Of a stretch of DNA of 64,000 nt, positions 41,007 to 49,601 are shown piece by piece. The stretch is from JAEULH01 sp963789785 (GTDB lineage Bacteria; Pseudomonadota; Alphaproteobacteria; Rhodospirillales; Defluviicoccaceae): NCBI GenBank assembly GCA_963789785.1, contig CAWBNC010000034.1, forward strand, positions 34,312 to 98,311, read 5' to 3'. The translations under genes were made by a program, and so were the position numbers. The notes under the pieces were generated by a model. It did no database searches, was not told the origin of the DNA, and saw only the letters and a list, made by a program, of their open reading frames with translations. Position 1 is the stretch's first letter. The number at the start of each line of letters is the position of its first letter.

Positions 41007-42036
41007 AAGGCTTATCCCTCTGCGTCCGGCGGTACCGAATGTGGTGGTGACGGCATGAGGTGAGTGGTGTAGAACATAGAGCGAACATCTTTCTTGAGAG
41101 GTTCGCCATGTCCGACTTTCCTCGCTCCATCTTGGCGTTTCAGCGTCAGTTCCCCGATGAGGCCGCGTGCGCGGCGTGGCTGTCGGCTTCGCGCTGGCCC
41201 GACGGCTTTTGCTGTCCCAGTTGCGGTCACGGCAAAGGCTGGAAGCTGGCGACCAAGGCTTTCACCTGGGAGTGCGCCGGCTGCGGCAAGCAGACGTCGG
41301 TCACGGCGGGGATCGTGATGCACGGCTCGAAGCTGCCGCTGAGCGTGTGGTTTTGGGCGGCCTATCTGATGGCCACCCACTCGAACGGCATTTCCGCGCG
41401 GCAGATGTGGCGGCAGTTGGGCCTGGGGTCTTACAAGAGCGCCTGGCTCTTGTGCGCCAAGCTGCGCCGGGCCATGGTCGATCCCACCCGCGCCCTGCTG
41501 TCGGGTGTGGTCGAGATCGACGAAACGCACGTGTCCCACCGCACCAAGGATGACCCGGTGGCGGGCGGACACGGGCGAAGCCCGGACGGCAAGATGCAGG
41601 TCGTCGTCGCCGTCGAGATCATCGAAAAGGCTCCCGGACGCTTGCGCCTGGGGGCGATCGAGGACGCCTCGTCGGCCAGCCTTCACCCGTTCGTCAAGGC
41701 CAATAGTCGCCGCCGGTTCCGCCCTCTGCACCGACGGCGAGCGCCTCCCCCGCCGTCGCCGGCTGAAGACGAGCCCCACGTCGTCGGCGCCATGGCGGCG
41801 CACATCGTCCTGCCTTGGGTGCACCGCGTCATCGCGAACCTCAAGACATGGGCGCTCGGCGTCTACCATGGCCTCCGCCGCCCCCATCTCCAAGCCTACC
41901 TCGACGAGTTCGTCTTCCGCTTCAATCCCCGGCGCAGGGCCCAGGCCGCGTTCCAAAGCCTTCTTGGCATCGCCAGCACCATCAAACCGGCAACCTACAA
42001 CATGTTGATCGCACCGGAAGCAAAGGGATAAGCCTT
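41007..42036 (+). mobile_element. IS1595-like insertion sequence, copy 1
   Basis: 1030 bp with ends AAGGCTTATCCC and GGGATAAGCCTT, flanked by an exact 8-bp duplication TTAATGTA (40999-41006 and 42037-42044). Removing the element and one repeat restores the host codons ...VPNEINV-LDYIYGV. The target duplication is undamaged, so insertion is relatively recent. Confidence 0.93.
41108..42031 (+). CDS. IS1595-like transposase, copy 1, with an out-of-frame internal segment
   Basis: About 307 residues from the ATG at 41108 (GAGG upstream). N-terminal zinc ribbon (CCPSCGHGKGW, CAGCGKQTS), then the ISXO2-like DDE domain with first Asp in GVVEIDETHVSHRTK. Compared with copy 2, residues after HPFVKAN read SRRRFRPLHRRRAPPPP instead of VAAGSTLRTDGWSAYPG. 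Two compensating indels (about 41704-41765) thus remove the second catalytic Asp. This copy is probably inactive, unless the indels are sequencing errors. Confidence 0.85.
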   Translation: MSDFPRSILAFQRQFPDEAACAAWLSASRWPDGFCCPSCGHGKGWKLATKAFTWECAGCGKQTSVTAGIVMHGSKLPLSVWFWAAYLMATHSNGISARQMWRQLGLGSYKSAWLLCAKLRRAMVDPTRALLSGVVEIDETHVSHRTKDDPVAGGHGRSPDGKMQVVVAVEIIEKAPGRLRLGAIEDASSASLHPFVKANSRRRFRPLHRRRAPPPPSPAEDEPHVVGAMAAHIVLPWVHRVIANLKTWALGVYHGLRRPHLQAYLDEFVFRFNPRRRAQAAFQSLLGIASTIKPATYNMLIAPEAKG

Positions 42037-42601
42037 TTAATGTATTGGATTATATCTATGGCGTGCTTCACAGCCCGATTTACCGAGAGACATTCGGGGA
42101 ATTTCTGAAGATCGATTTTACACGTGTGCCGTGGCCAACAAGCCCAAACGAGTTTTGGGATATAGCTGTGAAAGGGGAGAAGCTCCGTAAGCTCCATCTC
42201 ATGGAGCCCAGTGCGTTAGAAGGCTCAGCAGCATACCCGTACAAAGGTGTGGGTGAAAATAAGATCAAAAGTATGAATGGAAATATGGAAGAGTGTATAT
42301 AAACAATCATCAGTATTTCGGTGGAGTTCCATTTGTGGCGTGGAGGTTCGGTCTTGGAGGTTATCAACCAGCACAAAAATGGTTGAAGGACCGAAAGGGT
42401 CGTCAGCTCAGTTTCGACGACATTATGCACTATCAGAAGATCATTAAGGTCCTGACCGAAACGGACAGGATCATGCAGACCATCGAGCTTACGCTTGATG
42501 CGTGCCCCCAATACTAGCAGCTAAAGTGATCTAGGAACATTGATGGTGTGCAGTTCACGGACGCGTGCATGACGCGCTATGAAACACTACTGGTTCGCAA
42601 A

Positions 42602-42673
42602 TCTCCTGGCTGCGCCCGCTTTACCCTCTGATGTGGGGTCGAGCGCCGGCTTTCAGGAGAGGTGGGCGGCGCC
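42602..42673. repeat. Right copy of imperfect ~73-bp direct repeat, at the true zapE 3' end
   Basis: Counterpart of 34892-34965. Here the zapE tail continues into a full gene. The two copies enclose 7.6 kb of insertion sequences and decayed defence gene. The 84 bases between the restriction pseudogene and this repeat hold nothing recognisable. Confidence 0.75.
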
Positions 42674-43823
42674 GAGGTAGCCTTCGCTCTGCATCTCGTG
42701 CAGGCGCGAGATCGTCCGCTCGAACTCGAAGGCGCCCTCGCCTTGCGCATAAAGCTCCTCGGGCGGGCGCTCCGCCGAGCAGATGAGCTTGACCTTGTGC
42801 TCGTAGAGCGCGTCGACGAGGGTGACGAAGCGCTTGGCCTCGTTGCGCATGTCCGCCGTCATCACCGGGATCCGGGCCAGGAACAGAACGTCGTAACGCC
42901 CGGCGAGGGCGAGATAATCGGCCGGCCCGAGAGGCCGCGCGCACAGCTCGTGGAAGCTCGCGTAGGCCGTGTCGTCGGACGCCATCGAGATCTCCAGCCG
43001 CCGTCCCTGGACGAGGATCGCGTCCGGGCCGACTTCGGCGCCATGGGTCAGCCGCGCGAAGTAGGCGCGCAGCCTGGCCTCGGTGCCCTGGTCGAGCGGC
43101 GTCAGATAGACGGCCATCGAGCGCATGGTCCGCAGCCGGTAGTCGGTCGCGGCGTTGAGGTGAAGCACATCGAGCCGCTCTTCGAAGAGCGCAATGAACG
43201 GCACGAACAGCTCGCGCTGGAGGCCGTCCTTGTAAAGGTCGCGCGGCGGCCGGTTGGTAGTAGCGACGACGACGACGCCGGCCTCGAACAGGGCGCTGAA
43301 CAGCCGGCCGAGGATCATCGCGTCGGCGATGTCGAGAACCTGAAGCTCGTCGAAACACAGAAGGTGCGCCTCGGCGGCGATCCGGGCCGCGACCTCGCCG
43401 ACGAGATCGTCCTCCGCCGGTCGCCGGCTGCGCGCGGAAGAGCGACCCTTGCGCTCGGCCTCGCGCTCGAGCGAGACGCAAGTCCCGGAATTCGGCGTGG
43501 ACCTCCTGCATGAACGCGTGGAAATGGACCCGGCGCTTTTTCGCGACCGGCGCGGTGCGGAAGAACAGGTCCATCAGCATCGACTTGCCGCGCCCGACCC
43601 CGCCGTAGATGTAGAGCCCCTGCGGCGGCTCGACACGGCGGCGGCCCAGCCCGAAGCGCTCCTTCCAGCCGGTGCGTCCGGCGGCGCCGGCCTCGGCCTG
43701 ATAGCCGATCAGGGCATGATGCAGGCTTTCGAGCTTCTCCGCGGCCAGTTCCTGGACGGGATCGGGCCGCAGGTCGCCGGCCTTCAGCCGGGCCCGGTAT
43801 TGCGCCAGGGGTCCTTGGGGCAT
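42653..43823 (-). CDS. zapE: ZapE / AFG1-like cell division ATPase, one frameshift
   Basis: AAA+-type ATPase that binds the Z-ring in E. coli. It starts MPQGPLAQYRARLKAGDLRP, with Walker A YIYGGVGRGKSMLMDLFF, HFHAFMQEVHAEF, Walker B-like LLCFDELQVLDIADAMILGR, VVVVATTNRPPRDLYKDGLQ and RFVTLVDALYEHKVKLICSA. The frame changes near 43468; skipping one C gives RLAEREAERKGR and joins the halves. Corrected length is about 389 residues. No clear ribosome site precedes the ATG at 43823. Its 3' end is duplicated at 34938-34965. Confidence 0.92.
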
Positions 43824-43919
43824 GAACGCGCCGTGGTAATTTTCGCAGGTGCGAACCACGTTAGTTTTGGCGGTCGTGGTTGTAAAGTGGGGCGGTTGTA
43901 AAGCGAGGCGCAGTCTGGA

Positions 43920-44798
43920 ATGGAGGCCTTCATCTTCGCCAACGAGATGGTCATTCGGATCGGCTGCTTCGCTGCCGTGCTGGCGCTGATGGTCGCGTGG
44001 GAGGTGCGGCTGCCGCGACGGGCCGGCGAAGGCGGTCTGCGTGCCGGACGCTGGCGGGCCAACCTTGGCCTGGTCGCCCTGGACACGGTGATCCTGCGGC
44101 TGCTTTTTCCGCTGGCCGCGGTGGGCGCCGCGCTGACGGCGCACGAGCGCGGCTGGGGTCTGTTCAACACCATCGATGCGCCGGTCTGGCTCACGGTCCT
44201 CCTGAGCCTCGTCATCCTCGATCTCGCCATCTACGCCCAGCACGTCGCCTTCCACAGGATCCCGCTCCTGTGGCGCCTGCACCGGGTGCACCACACCGAC
44301 GTCGCCCTGGACGCGACGACCGGCCTGCGCTTCCACCCGATCGAAATCGTCGCCTCGATGCTGCTCAAGATTGCGCTGGTCATAGCCCTCGGCGCGCCGG
44401 CGCCGGCGGTCGTCATCTTCGAGGTCGGCCTGAACGCGCTCGCCATGTTCAACCATGCGAATGTCTACCTGCCGCCGCGGATCGATGCGCTCATTCGCCG
44501 GCTGATCGTCACCCCGGACATGCACCGGGTGCACCACTCGATCCACCGCGACGAAACCGACAGCAACTACGGCTTCAACCTGTCGCTGTGGGACCGGCTG
44601 TTCGGGACTTACCGGCCCCAACCCCGCGACGGTCATGCGACGATGACGCTGGGGCTCGGCGTCTTCCGCGATCCCGCCAACGGCGCGCTGTCCCGCCTGC
44701 TCATCCAGCCGTTCCTGCGGGACAACAGGACCGCCATGCCGGCGGTGGCGCTCGACCCGGAAACAACCCCAGAACGAGCCAGCAGGAGGAACCCATGA
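43920..44798 (+). CDS. Sterol desaturase / fatty acid hydroxylase family protein
   Basis: Membrane di-iron oxygenase family, 292 residues. Histidine boxes are YAQHVAFHR, LHRVHHTD and MHRVHHS, with another His in FNHANVYLPP. Four to five hydrophobic segments (about 8-28, 47-72, 83-105, 140-170). Products in bacteria range from hydroxylated lipids to hopanoid or carotenoid changes; the substrate here is unknown. Its TGA overlaps the ATG of the DUF302 gene (ATGA). Confidence 0.88.
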   Translation: MEAFIFANEMVIRIGCFAAVLALMVAWEVRLPRRAGEGGLRAGRWRANLGLVALDTVILRLLFPLAAVGAALTAHERGWGLFNTIDAPVWLTVLLSLVILDLAIYAQHVAFHRIPLLWRLHRVHHTDVALDATTGLRFHPIEIVASMLLKIALVIALGAPAPAVVIFEVGLNALAMFNHANVYLPPRIDALIRRLIVTPDMHRVHHSIHRDETDSNYGFNLSLWDRLFGTYRPQPRDGHATMTLGLGVFRDPANGALSRLLIQPFLRDNRTAMPAVALDPETTPERASRRNP

Positions 44799-45265
44799 GA
44801 ACGATCGCCTTGGTCATGATCTTCGCCGCCACGATCGGGATCGCCGCGGCCGCGGACGAAGGTATGATCCGCAAGCAGAGCGCTCATTCGGTCGAAGACA
44901 CCGCTCAACGTTTTGAGGCCGCCGTTCGCGAAAAGGGAATGGTCGTGTTCCCGCGCTACGACCACGCCCAGGCCGCGCGCGAGCAGGGGCTGGAGATGCG
45001 GCCGACGGTGGTCCTGGCGTTCGGCGCTCCGAAGTACGGGACGCCGATCATGAAAAAGAACCCCCTCGCCGCCATCGACTTCCCGCCCAAGGCGCTCGTC
45101 TACGAAGACAGCGACGGCACGGTCTGGATCGCCTACAACAGCGCCGAGTATTTCTATGGAACGATCTTCGGGCGCCACGGCCTCGATTACTCAGCGGAGG
45201 ACGTGGAAAAGCTTGGTAAGGCGCTGGACGGACTGACCGCTCGCGCCGTCAGATCCGGTTCGTAA
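44795..45265 (+). CDS. Secreted DUF302-domain protein
   Basis: 156 residues. The signal peptide MRTIALVMIFAATIGIAAA is followed by the DUF302 fold: SVEDTAQRFEAAVREKGMVV, FPRYDHAQAAREQGLEMRPT, VLAFGAPKYGTPIMKKNP, KALVYEDSDGTVWIAYN. AGGAGG lies 5 bases before the ATG. It is coupled to the upstream hydroxylase by ATGA. A periplasmic role is likely; the function of DUF302 is not well established. Confidence 0.87.
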   Translation: MRTIALVMIFAATIGIAAAADEGMIRKQSAHSVEDTAQRFEAAVREKGMVVFPRYDHAQAAREQGLEMRPTVVLAFGAPKYGTPIMKKNPLAAIDFPPKALVYEDSDGTVWIAYNSAEYFYGTIFGRHGLDYSAEDVEKLGKALDGLTARAVRSGS

Positions 45266-45346
45266 GAGAGCAGCGCGCAAGAAGGGCAAGCGGATGAGCC
45301 CACGATTGGCGGACGCAACGGCGGCGACAATTCCTGCCGAAAAGCC

Positions 45347-46228
45347 GTGAAGCCGTTGCCGGAGAGGATCGAGCGCATCATCACCGGACGCCCCCGGGAT
45401 GTGGGCGGCTTGACGGTGCGCCGGATCCTGCCGTCGTCGCGACAGCAGATGGTCGGCCCATTCATCTTTCTCGATCACCTGGGCCCGGTTGCGCTGCCGC
45501 CCGGGCGCGGCCTCGACGTGGCGCCGCATCCGCACATCGGCCTTGCGACCGTAACCTACCTTTTTGAAGGCGAGCTGATCCATCGCGACAGCCTCGGCTC
45601 CGTTCAGGCGATCAAGCCCGGCGCGGTCAACTGGATGACGGCCGGCCGGGGCATCGTCCATTCGGAGCGATCGAGCCTCGAGAGCCGCATGCTCGGGCCA
45701 CGCCTGAACGGCGTTCAGTCTTGGGTGGCCCTGCCCCTGGACGCGGCCGAGAGCGAGCCCAGCTTCCACCATCATGCCGCCGAGAGCCTGCCCGCGATCG
45801 AGCGCGACGGCGCGACGGCGCGGCTGATCGCCGGCACCGCCTTCGCCTTGCGCTCGCCGGTCGCGACACTCTCGTCGATGTTCTACATGGACGCCATCGT
45901 CGATGCCGACGCGGTCGTCCCGCTTCCCGACGAACATCCCGAACAGGCGATCTACATTGTCGCCGGCAGTCTCGACGGCGACGGCGAGCCGATCGGCAAA
46001 GGCGCGCTGGTGCTCGTCGGTTCCGATCGAGAGCCCGAGATCCGCGCCCTGACCCGGTCGCGGCTGATCCTGCTCGGCGGCGCGCCGTTCCCCGAGCGTC
46101 GACACATCTGGTGGAATTTCGTGGCCGGATCGCGCGAACGGATCGAACAGGCGAAGGACGACTGGAAGAGCGGTCGTTTCGCGCCGGTGCCGGAGGAGCA
46201 CGAGGCGATTCCGCTTCCCGAGGCCTGA
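45347..46228 (+). CDS. Pirin-family protein
   Basis: Bicupin of 293 residues. Metal-site residues of the N-terminal cupin are visible in APHPHIGLATVTYLFEGELI with HRDSLGSVQAIKPG, and NWMTAGRGIVHSER supplies the last His and Glu. Some bacterial pirins oxidise quercetin and others modulate metabolic enzymes; the role here is unknown. The start is a GTG at 45347 with a weak ribosome site. Confidence 0.88.
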   Translation: MKPLPERIERIITGRPRDVGGLTVRRILPSSRQQMVGPFIFLDHLGPVALPPGRGLDVAPHPHIGLATVTYLFEGELIHRDSLGSVQAIKPGAVNWMTAGRGIVHSERSSLESRMLGPRLNGVQSWVALPLDAAESEPSFHHHAAESLPAIERDGATARLIAGTAFALRSPVATLSSMFYMDAIVDADAVVPLPDEHPEQAIYIVAGSLDGDGEPIGKGALVLVGSDREPEIRALTRSRLILLGGAPFPERRHIWWNFVAGSRERIEQAKDDWKSGRFAPVPEEHEAIPLPEA

Positions 46229-46298
46229 GCAGGCAGCGGAAACAAAAACGGCCGAATATCGTTGGTTAGCAGGAACGGCGGCGACGGCAAGGGGGCGG

Positions 46299-47468
46299 AT
46301 GATGGCGGGCAAGCGATGGACGGCGGCAGCGGCGGATTTTCTGGCGCATCTCGATCGTCTGCGCCGGCGGGCGAAGAAACGGACCGGGCGCATGCGGCCG
46401 GCGGTGATCCGGCCGTACATCGGCTACGGAACGACGGAAAGGTTCTTCCTGCGCGGGCGGGTCATCGAGGATCCGCGCCTTCGGGACCTTTCTCCCGGCG
46501 CATCGCGCTGGCAGAACTTCCTTACCATGATCAAGCGCTACCAGAGCGACGAAATCCCGTGCGCCAAGGTCCGCGCCCGCCATGGCGCCCATGAGCGGGT
46601 GCTCGACACCGACGACGAGGGCTACTTCGAGCTGAGCCTCCCGGCCGCGCCGGTCCCGGTCGGGCAGGCGGACACCGGCTGGCGGGCGGTCGATCTGGAA
46701 CTGATCGAGCCCGTTGCCGAGGGCGCTGAGGCGGCGCGCGCGGTCGGCAAGGTTCTGGTGCCGTCGGTCGACGCGCAGTTCGGCGTGATCTCCGATATCG
46801 ACGACACCATCGTCAAGACCGGCGCGACAAACATGCTCCGCCATGTCCGCACCGTCCTGCTGAACAGCGCCGCGACGCGGAGCCCCTTCATCGGCGTCAG
46901 CGCGTTCTACCGCGCGCTCGCCTGCGGTACCGCCGGCCGGCCGGTCAACCCCGTCTTCTACGTCTCGTCGAGTCCGTGGAACCTGTTCGACCTGTTCAGC
47001 GACTATCTCCGCCTGCAGGACATTCCCGACGGCCCGATCATTCTGCGCGACTTCATGCTTGAGCCGGGCGGCTGGTTCAAGGTCGGCCATGACGAACACA
47101 AGACCGGCGTCATCGAGGGCCTGCTCATGCGGTACCCGGAACTCGAGTGGATCCTGATCGGCGACAGCGGCCAGCGAGACGCCATCATCTACCGCAACAT
47201 CGTCGAGCGCCACCCCGGCCGCGTTCTCGCCGTCTACATGCGCGATGTCTCGCGCCGGACGACAAATTGCGAGGCCTGGCAGGCCGCCCAGGACATCGCC
47301 GGCCTCGGTCCGGAGGTGGTCTTCGACCCGCAAACCCTGACGGCGGCGCGCAACGCCGCCGAGCACGGCTGGATCTGCACATCCGCCCTGCCGGCGGTCG
47401 AGGGCAAGGTCGCCGAAGAAACGAGCGGCGAGACCGGAATCGGCGAGGCGGCCGCCCGCGCCGGCTAG
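46299..47468 (+). CDS. App1-type phosphatase domain protein (DUF2183)
   Basis: 389 residues. The C-terminal two thirds match the catalytic domain of yeast phosphatidate phosphatase App1: the HAD-like nucleophile motif VISDIDDTIVKTG, then PVFYVSSSPWNLFDLFSDYL, LRDFMLEPGGWFKVGHDEHK and WILIGDSGQRD. An N-terminal beta-rich region (IGYGTTERFFLRGRVIED) precedes it. No membrane segment. A lipid phosphatase role is inferred from the family only. Confidence 0.85.
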   Translation: MMAGKRWTAAAADFLAHLDRLRRRAKKRTGRMRPAVIRPYIGYGTTERFFLRGRVIEDPRLRDLSPGASRWQNFLTMIKRYQSDEIPCAKVRARHGAHERVLDTDDEGYFELSLPAAPVPVGQADTGWRAVDLELIEPVAEGAEAARAVGKVLVPSVDAQFGVISDIDDTIVKTGATNMLRHVRTVLLNSAATRSPFIGVSAFYRALACGTAGRPVNPVFYVSSSPWNLFDLFSDYLRLQDIPDGPIILRDFMLEPGGWFKVGHDEHKTGVIEGLLMRYPELEWILIGDSGQRDAIIYRNIVERHPGRVLAVYMRDVSRRTTNCEAWQAAQDIAGLGPEVVFDPQTLTAARNAAEHGWICTSALPAVEGKVAEETSGETGIGEAAARAG

Positions 47469-47784
47469 ATCGCGCTGCGACTGACTCTTAAGAACGAGCG
47501 CTTGTGAGACGCCGTAGCAAGGCGTGATAGGTGGTCTGTGGCGCGGGCTGATCCAGCCGGTGACGAACAGGCCTGCCGCGACACTCAGGACGAAACTTTC
47601 GACGCGCCAGCGGATCTTTCTGGCCAGCCGCGGCAGCGCCCGGATGAGGTTCCGGGCCACGCCGTCGACGGCAAGACGCTTGCGCTATCTCGCTACACCC
47701 CTACCAAGTTCCTGCAATTCACTCTATAATTGAGAAATAATATCGTTTGTAAGCGAGTCACCACGCGCGCAGGAGCGGGGGAAA
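47469..47784. other. Intergenic region with a possible small minus-strand membrane ORF
   Basis: 316 bases before the universal stress gene. On the minus strand from an ATG at 47660 it reads MARNLIRALPRLARKIRWRV then ESFVLSVAAGLFVTGWISP, with codon use like real genes and one hydrophobic segment. The frame then runs on as antisense of the App1 gene without a stop, so I cannot define an end. It may be a 5' fragment. Not annotated as a gene. Confidence 0.3.
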
Positions 47785-48630
47785 ATGAAGACTCTACTTC
47801 TACCTTATCATGAAGAAGAGGCAGCGCGCGCCGCTCTGAAGATCGCGGCTCTCCTGGCAAAGCGCTACAACGGTTATCTCGAAGGCCTGCTGGTTCGGGA
47901 CGAGCCCGTGCTCGCTTTCGCACCCGGCATGATCATGCCACCCGACTACCTCTCGAAGGCGGTGGAAGAATGGCGACGTTTCGCCGATCGCATTCGCTCT
48001 GAATTTGCACACGCAACCGCCGAGAACGGACTGCCCATGCAGGAGCTTGAGGCAGCCGGCACGGGGCCTGCAGCCGGTTGGCGCGAGTTCCAAGGCAACG
48101 AAGCTGAGGTTGTGGGCCAGCATGGCCGCCTGTTCGACCTTATTGTCGTCGGTCGCCCGGAGGCATCGGGGTCACGCCGCTGGCGCGCGACGCTCGAGGC
48201 AGCGCTGTTCGAGACGGGGCGGCCCCTGCTCCTCGTTCCATCTGAAGCGTCGCCCAACCTCGGCAGGAGCATCGTAATCGCGTGGAACGGGAGCACCGAG
48301 ACCGCGCGCACAATCGCCTTCGGTATGCCGTTCCTGCATGCGGCGGAGCATGTCGAGGTTCTTACCGTGAAAGGACACAACGTCCCCGGGCCGAGCGCCG
48401 CCGAGGTCGCCGCTCATCTCGCGCGACACGGTATTTCGGCCACGAGCCGAACCCTGAAACCCGATGAACGTCCCGCCGGCGAGATCATCCTTGACGAGGC
48501 CGGCGATATCGGCGCCGACCTGCTTCTTAAAGGCGCCTTCACCCGCAGTCGGATCCGCCAGATTATTTTCGGCGGCATCACGCAGCACGTCCTTGACTAC
48601 GCCAAGATCCCGGTGCTGCTGGCGCATTGA
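47785..48630 (+). CDS. Universal stress protein (tandem UspA domains)
   Basis: 281 residues with two UspA-like halves: MKTLLLPYHEEEAARAALKI and SIVIAWNGSTETARTIAF begin each half. The end GAFTRSRIRQIIFGGITQHV followed by PVLLAH corresponds to the ATP-binding G-x2-G-x9-G(S/T) region in altered form. Cytoplasmic and typically induced by stress; the specific role is unknown. GGAG lies upstream of the ATG. Confidence 0.88.
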   Translation: MKTLLLPYHEEEAARAALKIAALLAKRYNGYLEGLLVRDEPVLAFAPGMIMPPDYLSKAVEEWRRFADRIRSEFAHATAENGLPMQELEAAGTGPAAGWREFQGNEAEVVGQHGRLFDLIVVGRPEASGSRRWRATLEAALFETGRPLLLVPSEASPNLGRSIVIAWNGSTETARTIAFGMPFLHAAEHVEVLTVKGHNVPGPSAAEVAAHLARHGISATSRTLKPDERPAGEIILDEAGDIGADLLLKGAFTRSRIRQIIFGGITQHVLDYAKIPVLLAH

Positions 48631-48950
48631 CACTACCAAAGTCCGTAAAGATCGGCCTCCTGTCGGAGCGGTAACATGAACCGCTCTGCATGATGTCGGC
48701 CAACTCGAGCCGGTGCTGGCGGACGTGATCAATGAAACCGGCCGGTCGCGCCGTTTGGAGCGGATCCACAGACTGTGGCTGAAAACCAACACATCATGGC
48801 GAGAATGCGCTGCCGCCCCATGTTCCCACCCCATAAGCAAGAAGAGGCTCTAACCTAAGGGCCACGTTGAGGTAACGGGTCCGACTGGCGAATGTGCCGG
48901 CGCTCCAGCCGAAGTCGATGTCGATCTCGGCATGACAACCGGAGGTGAGA
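48631..48950. other. Intergenic region with short coding-like traces
   Basis: 320 bases. The plus strand around 48690-48853 reads LEPVLADVINETGRSRRLER and ends SHPISKKRL-stop. The minus strand around 48935-48796 reads FGWSAGTFASRTRYLNVALR and ends GGSAFSP-stop. Neither has a start codon or known family; they may be remnants or chance. A promoter for the barrel gene should also lie here. Confidence 0.3.
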
Positions 48951-49532
48951 ATGAAACAGTTTGCATACGCACTGCCGATCCTGGCAGTGGTCTCGGCGCC
49001 GGCTCTGGCGCAACAGGCAACTCCCGACTACCAGACGACCGCAGCACCGCAGGCTACCGCGGGCGAAGGCGTTCAGATCCCGCCGTACGAGCCGGTGCGC
49101 GGGCCGCGCGCGGGATCTTGGGAAGCAACTTTAAGCGGCAGCGGTGCCTCTTTGGATCAGTTCAATGCTAACAGCTTTGGTGTCAGCGGTAGTCTTGGCT
49201 ACTACATCACGCCATGGCTGCCGGTCGGCGTTCGCCAAACAGTGCTTTGGGTAGGCGGCGACAATGTCAGCGACAATAGCGCCGGGTTTACCAATGCTTT
49301 CATTGATTTCCAAGCACCGCTAGGGGCCTTTCAGCCGTTTATCGGCTTGCTGGTGGGCGCTCAATATGGCGACGTTGATAACAAGGCCATCTATGGGCCG
49401 GAGGGCGGCATCAAATATTGGGTCAATGAAAGCACATTTCTGTATGGGCTACTTGAATGGCAGGCCCAGCAGGGGGAAGCTTTCGACAACGGCAACGCCG
49501 TGTACACGGTCGGGTTTGGCCTGAACTTCTAG
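48951..49532 (+). CDS. Small outer-membrane beta-barrel protein
   Basis: 193 residues. Signal peptide MKQFAYALPILAVVSAPALA, cleaved before QQAT. The mature part is a chain of amphipathic strands (GSLGYYITPWLPVGVRQTVL, FQPFIGLLVGAQYGDVDN) ending YTVGFGLNF with a terminal Phe. An eight-stranded barrel is likely. GGAGGTG lies 5 bases before the ATG at 48951, which I prefer to the in-frame start at 48945. Function unknown. Confidence 0.82.
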   Translation: MKQFAYALPILAVVSAPALAQQATPDYQTTAAPQATAGEGVQIPPYEPVRGPRAGSWEATLSGSGASLDQFNANSFGVSGSLGYYITPWLPVGVRQTVLWVGGDNVSDNSAGFTNAFIDFQAPLGAFQPFIGLLVGAQYGDVDNKAIYGPEGGIKYWVNESTFLYGLLEWQAQQGEAFDNGNAVYTVGFGLNF

Positions 49533-49601
49533 GCCACGGCCATTGCAACCGCGGGGCTCCAACCCCGTCTTGAGCCAAGCCCGGAACCAGAGGAGCCGTT
49601 C

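Larger units (their letters stand above)
39421..42517 (+). pseudogene. Decayed type ISP-like restriction-modification enzyme (N6-adenine methylase and downstream part)
   Basis: Fragments in several frames join to one protein. The SAM motif is VQILDPATGTGTFLAEVV, then YLHGFELLMASYAMCHMKLD, YLTNSLEE and the catalytic motif VIGNPPYLGEGG. Later pieces are 40118-40531 (KPDINVFDIQHGVSIIVAVK), 40525-41006 (YSLPGDVRDWRYTWALSDLK, AVEPIAYRPFDNKYIYYSGR) and 42037-42517 (YGVLHSPIYRETFGEFLKID, INNHQYFGGVPFVAWRFGLG). This order matches type ISP enzymes such as LlaBIII. The nuclease and helicase part is missing at the IS3 boundary. A TGA follows NPTFR near 40080, frameshifts occur near 40000, 40118, 40530 and 42295, and IS1595 copy 1 sits at 41007. 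Base composition is clearly lower in GC than the neighbours, suggesting transfer. Confidence 0.75.

Noticed and set aside
42621..44636. 671-codon minus-strand open frame as a fused zapE
   Set aside because: Only the part from 43823 to about 43468 is ZapE; the rest is antisense of the hydroxylase gene or the wrong frame after the indel.
46266..47660. 464-codon minus-strand frame
   Set aside because: Mostly antisense of the App1-type gene; only its first ~45 codons look coding, so it is noted as a possible fragment instead.
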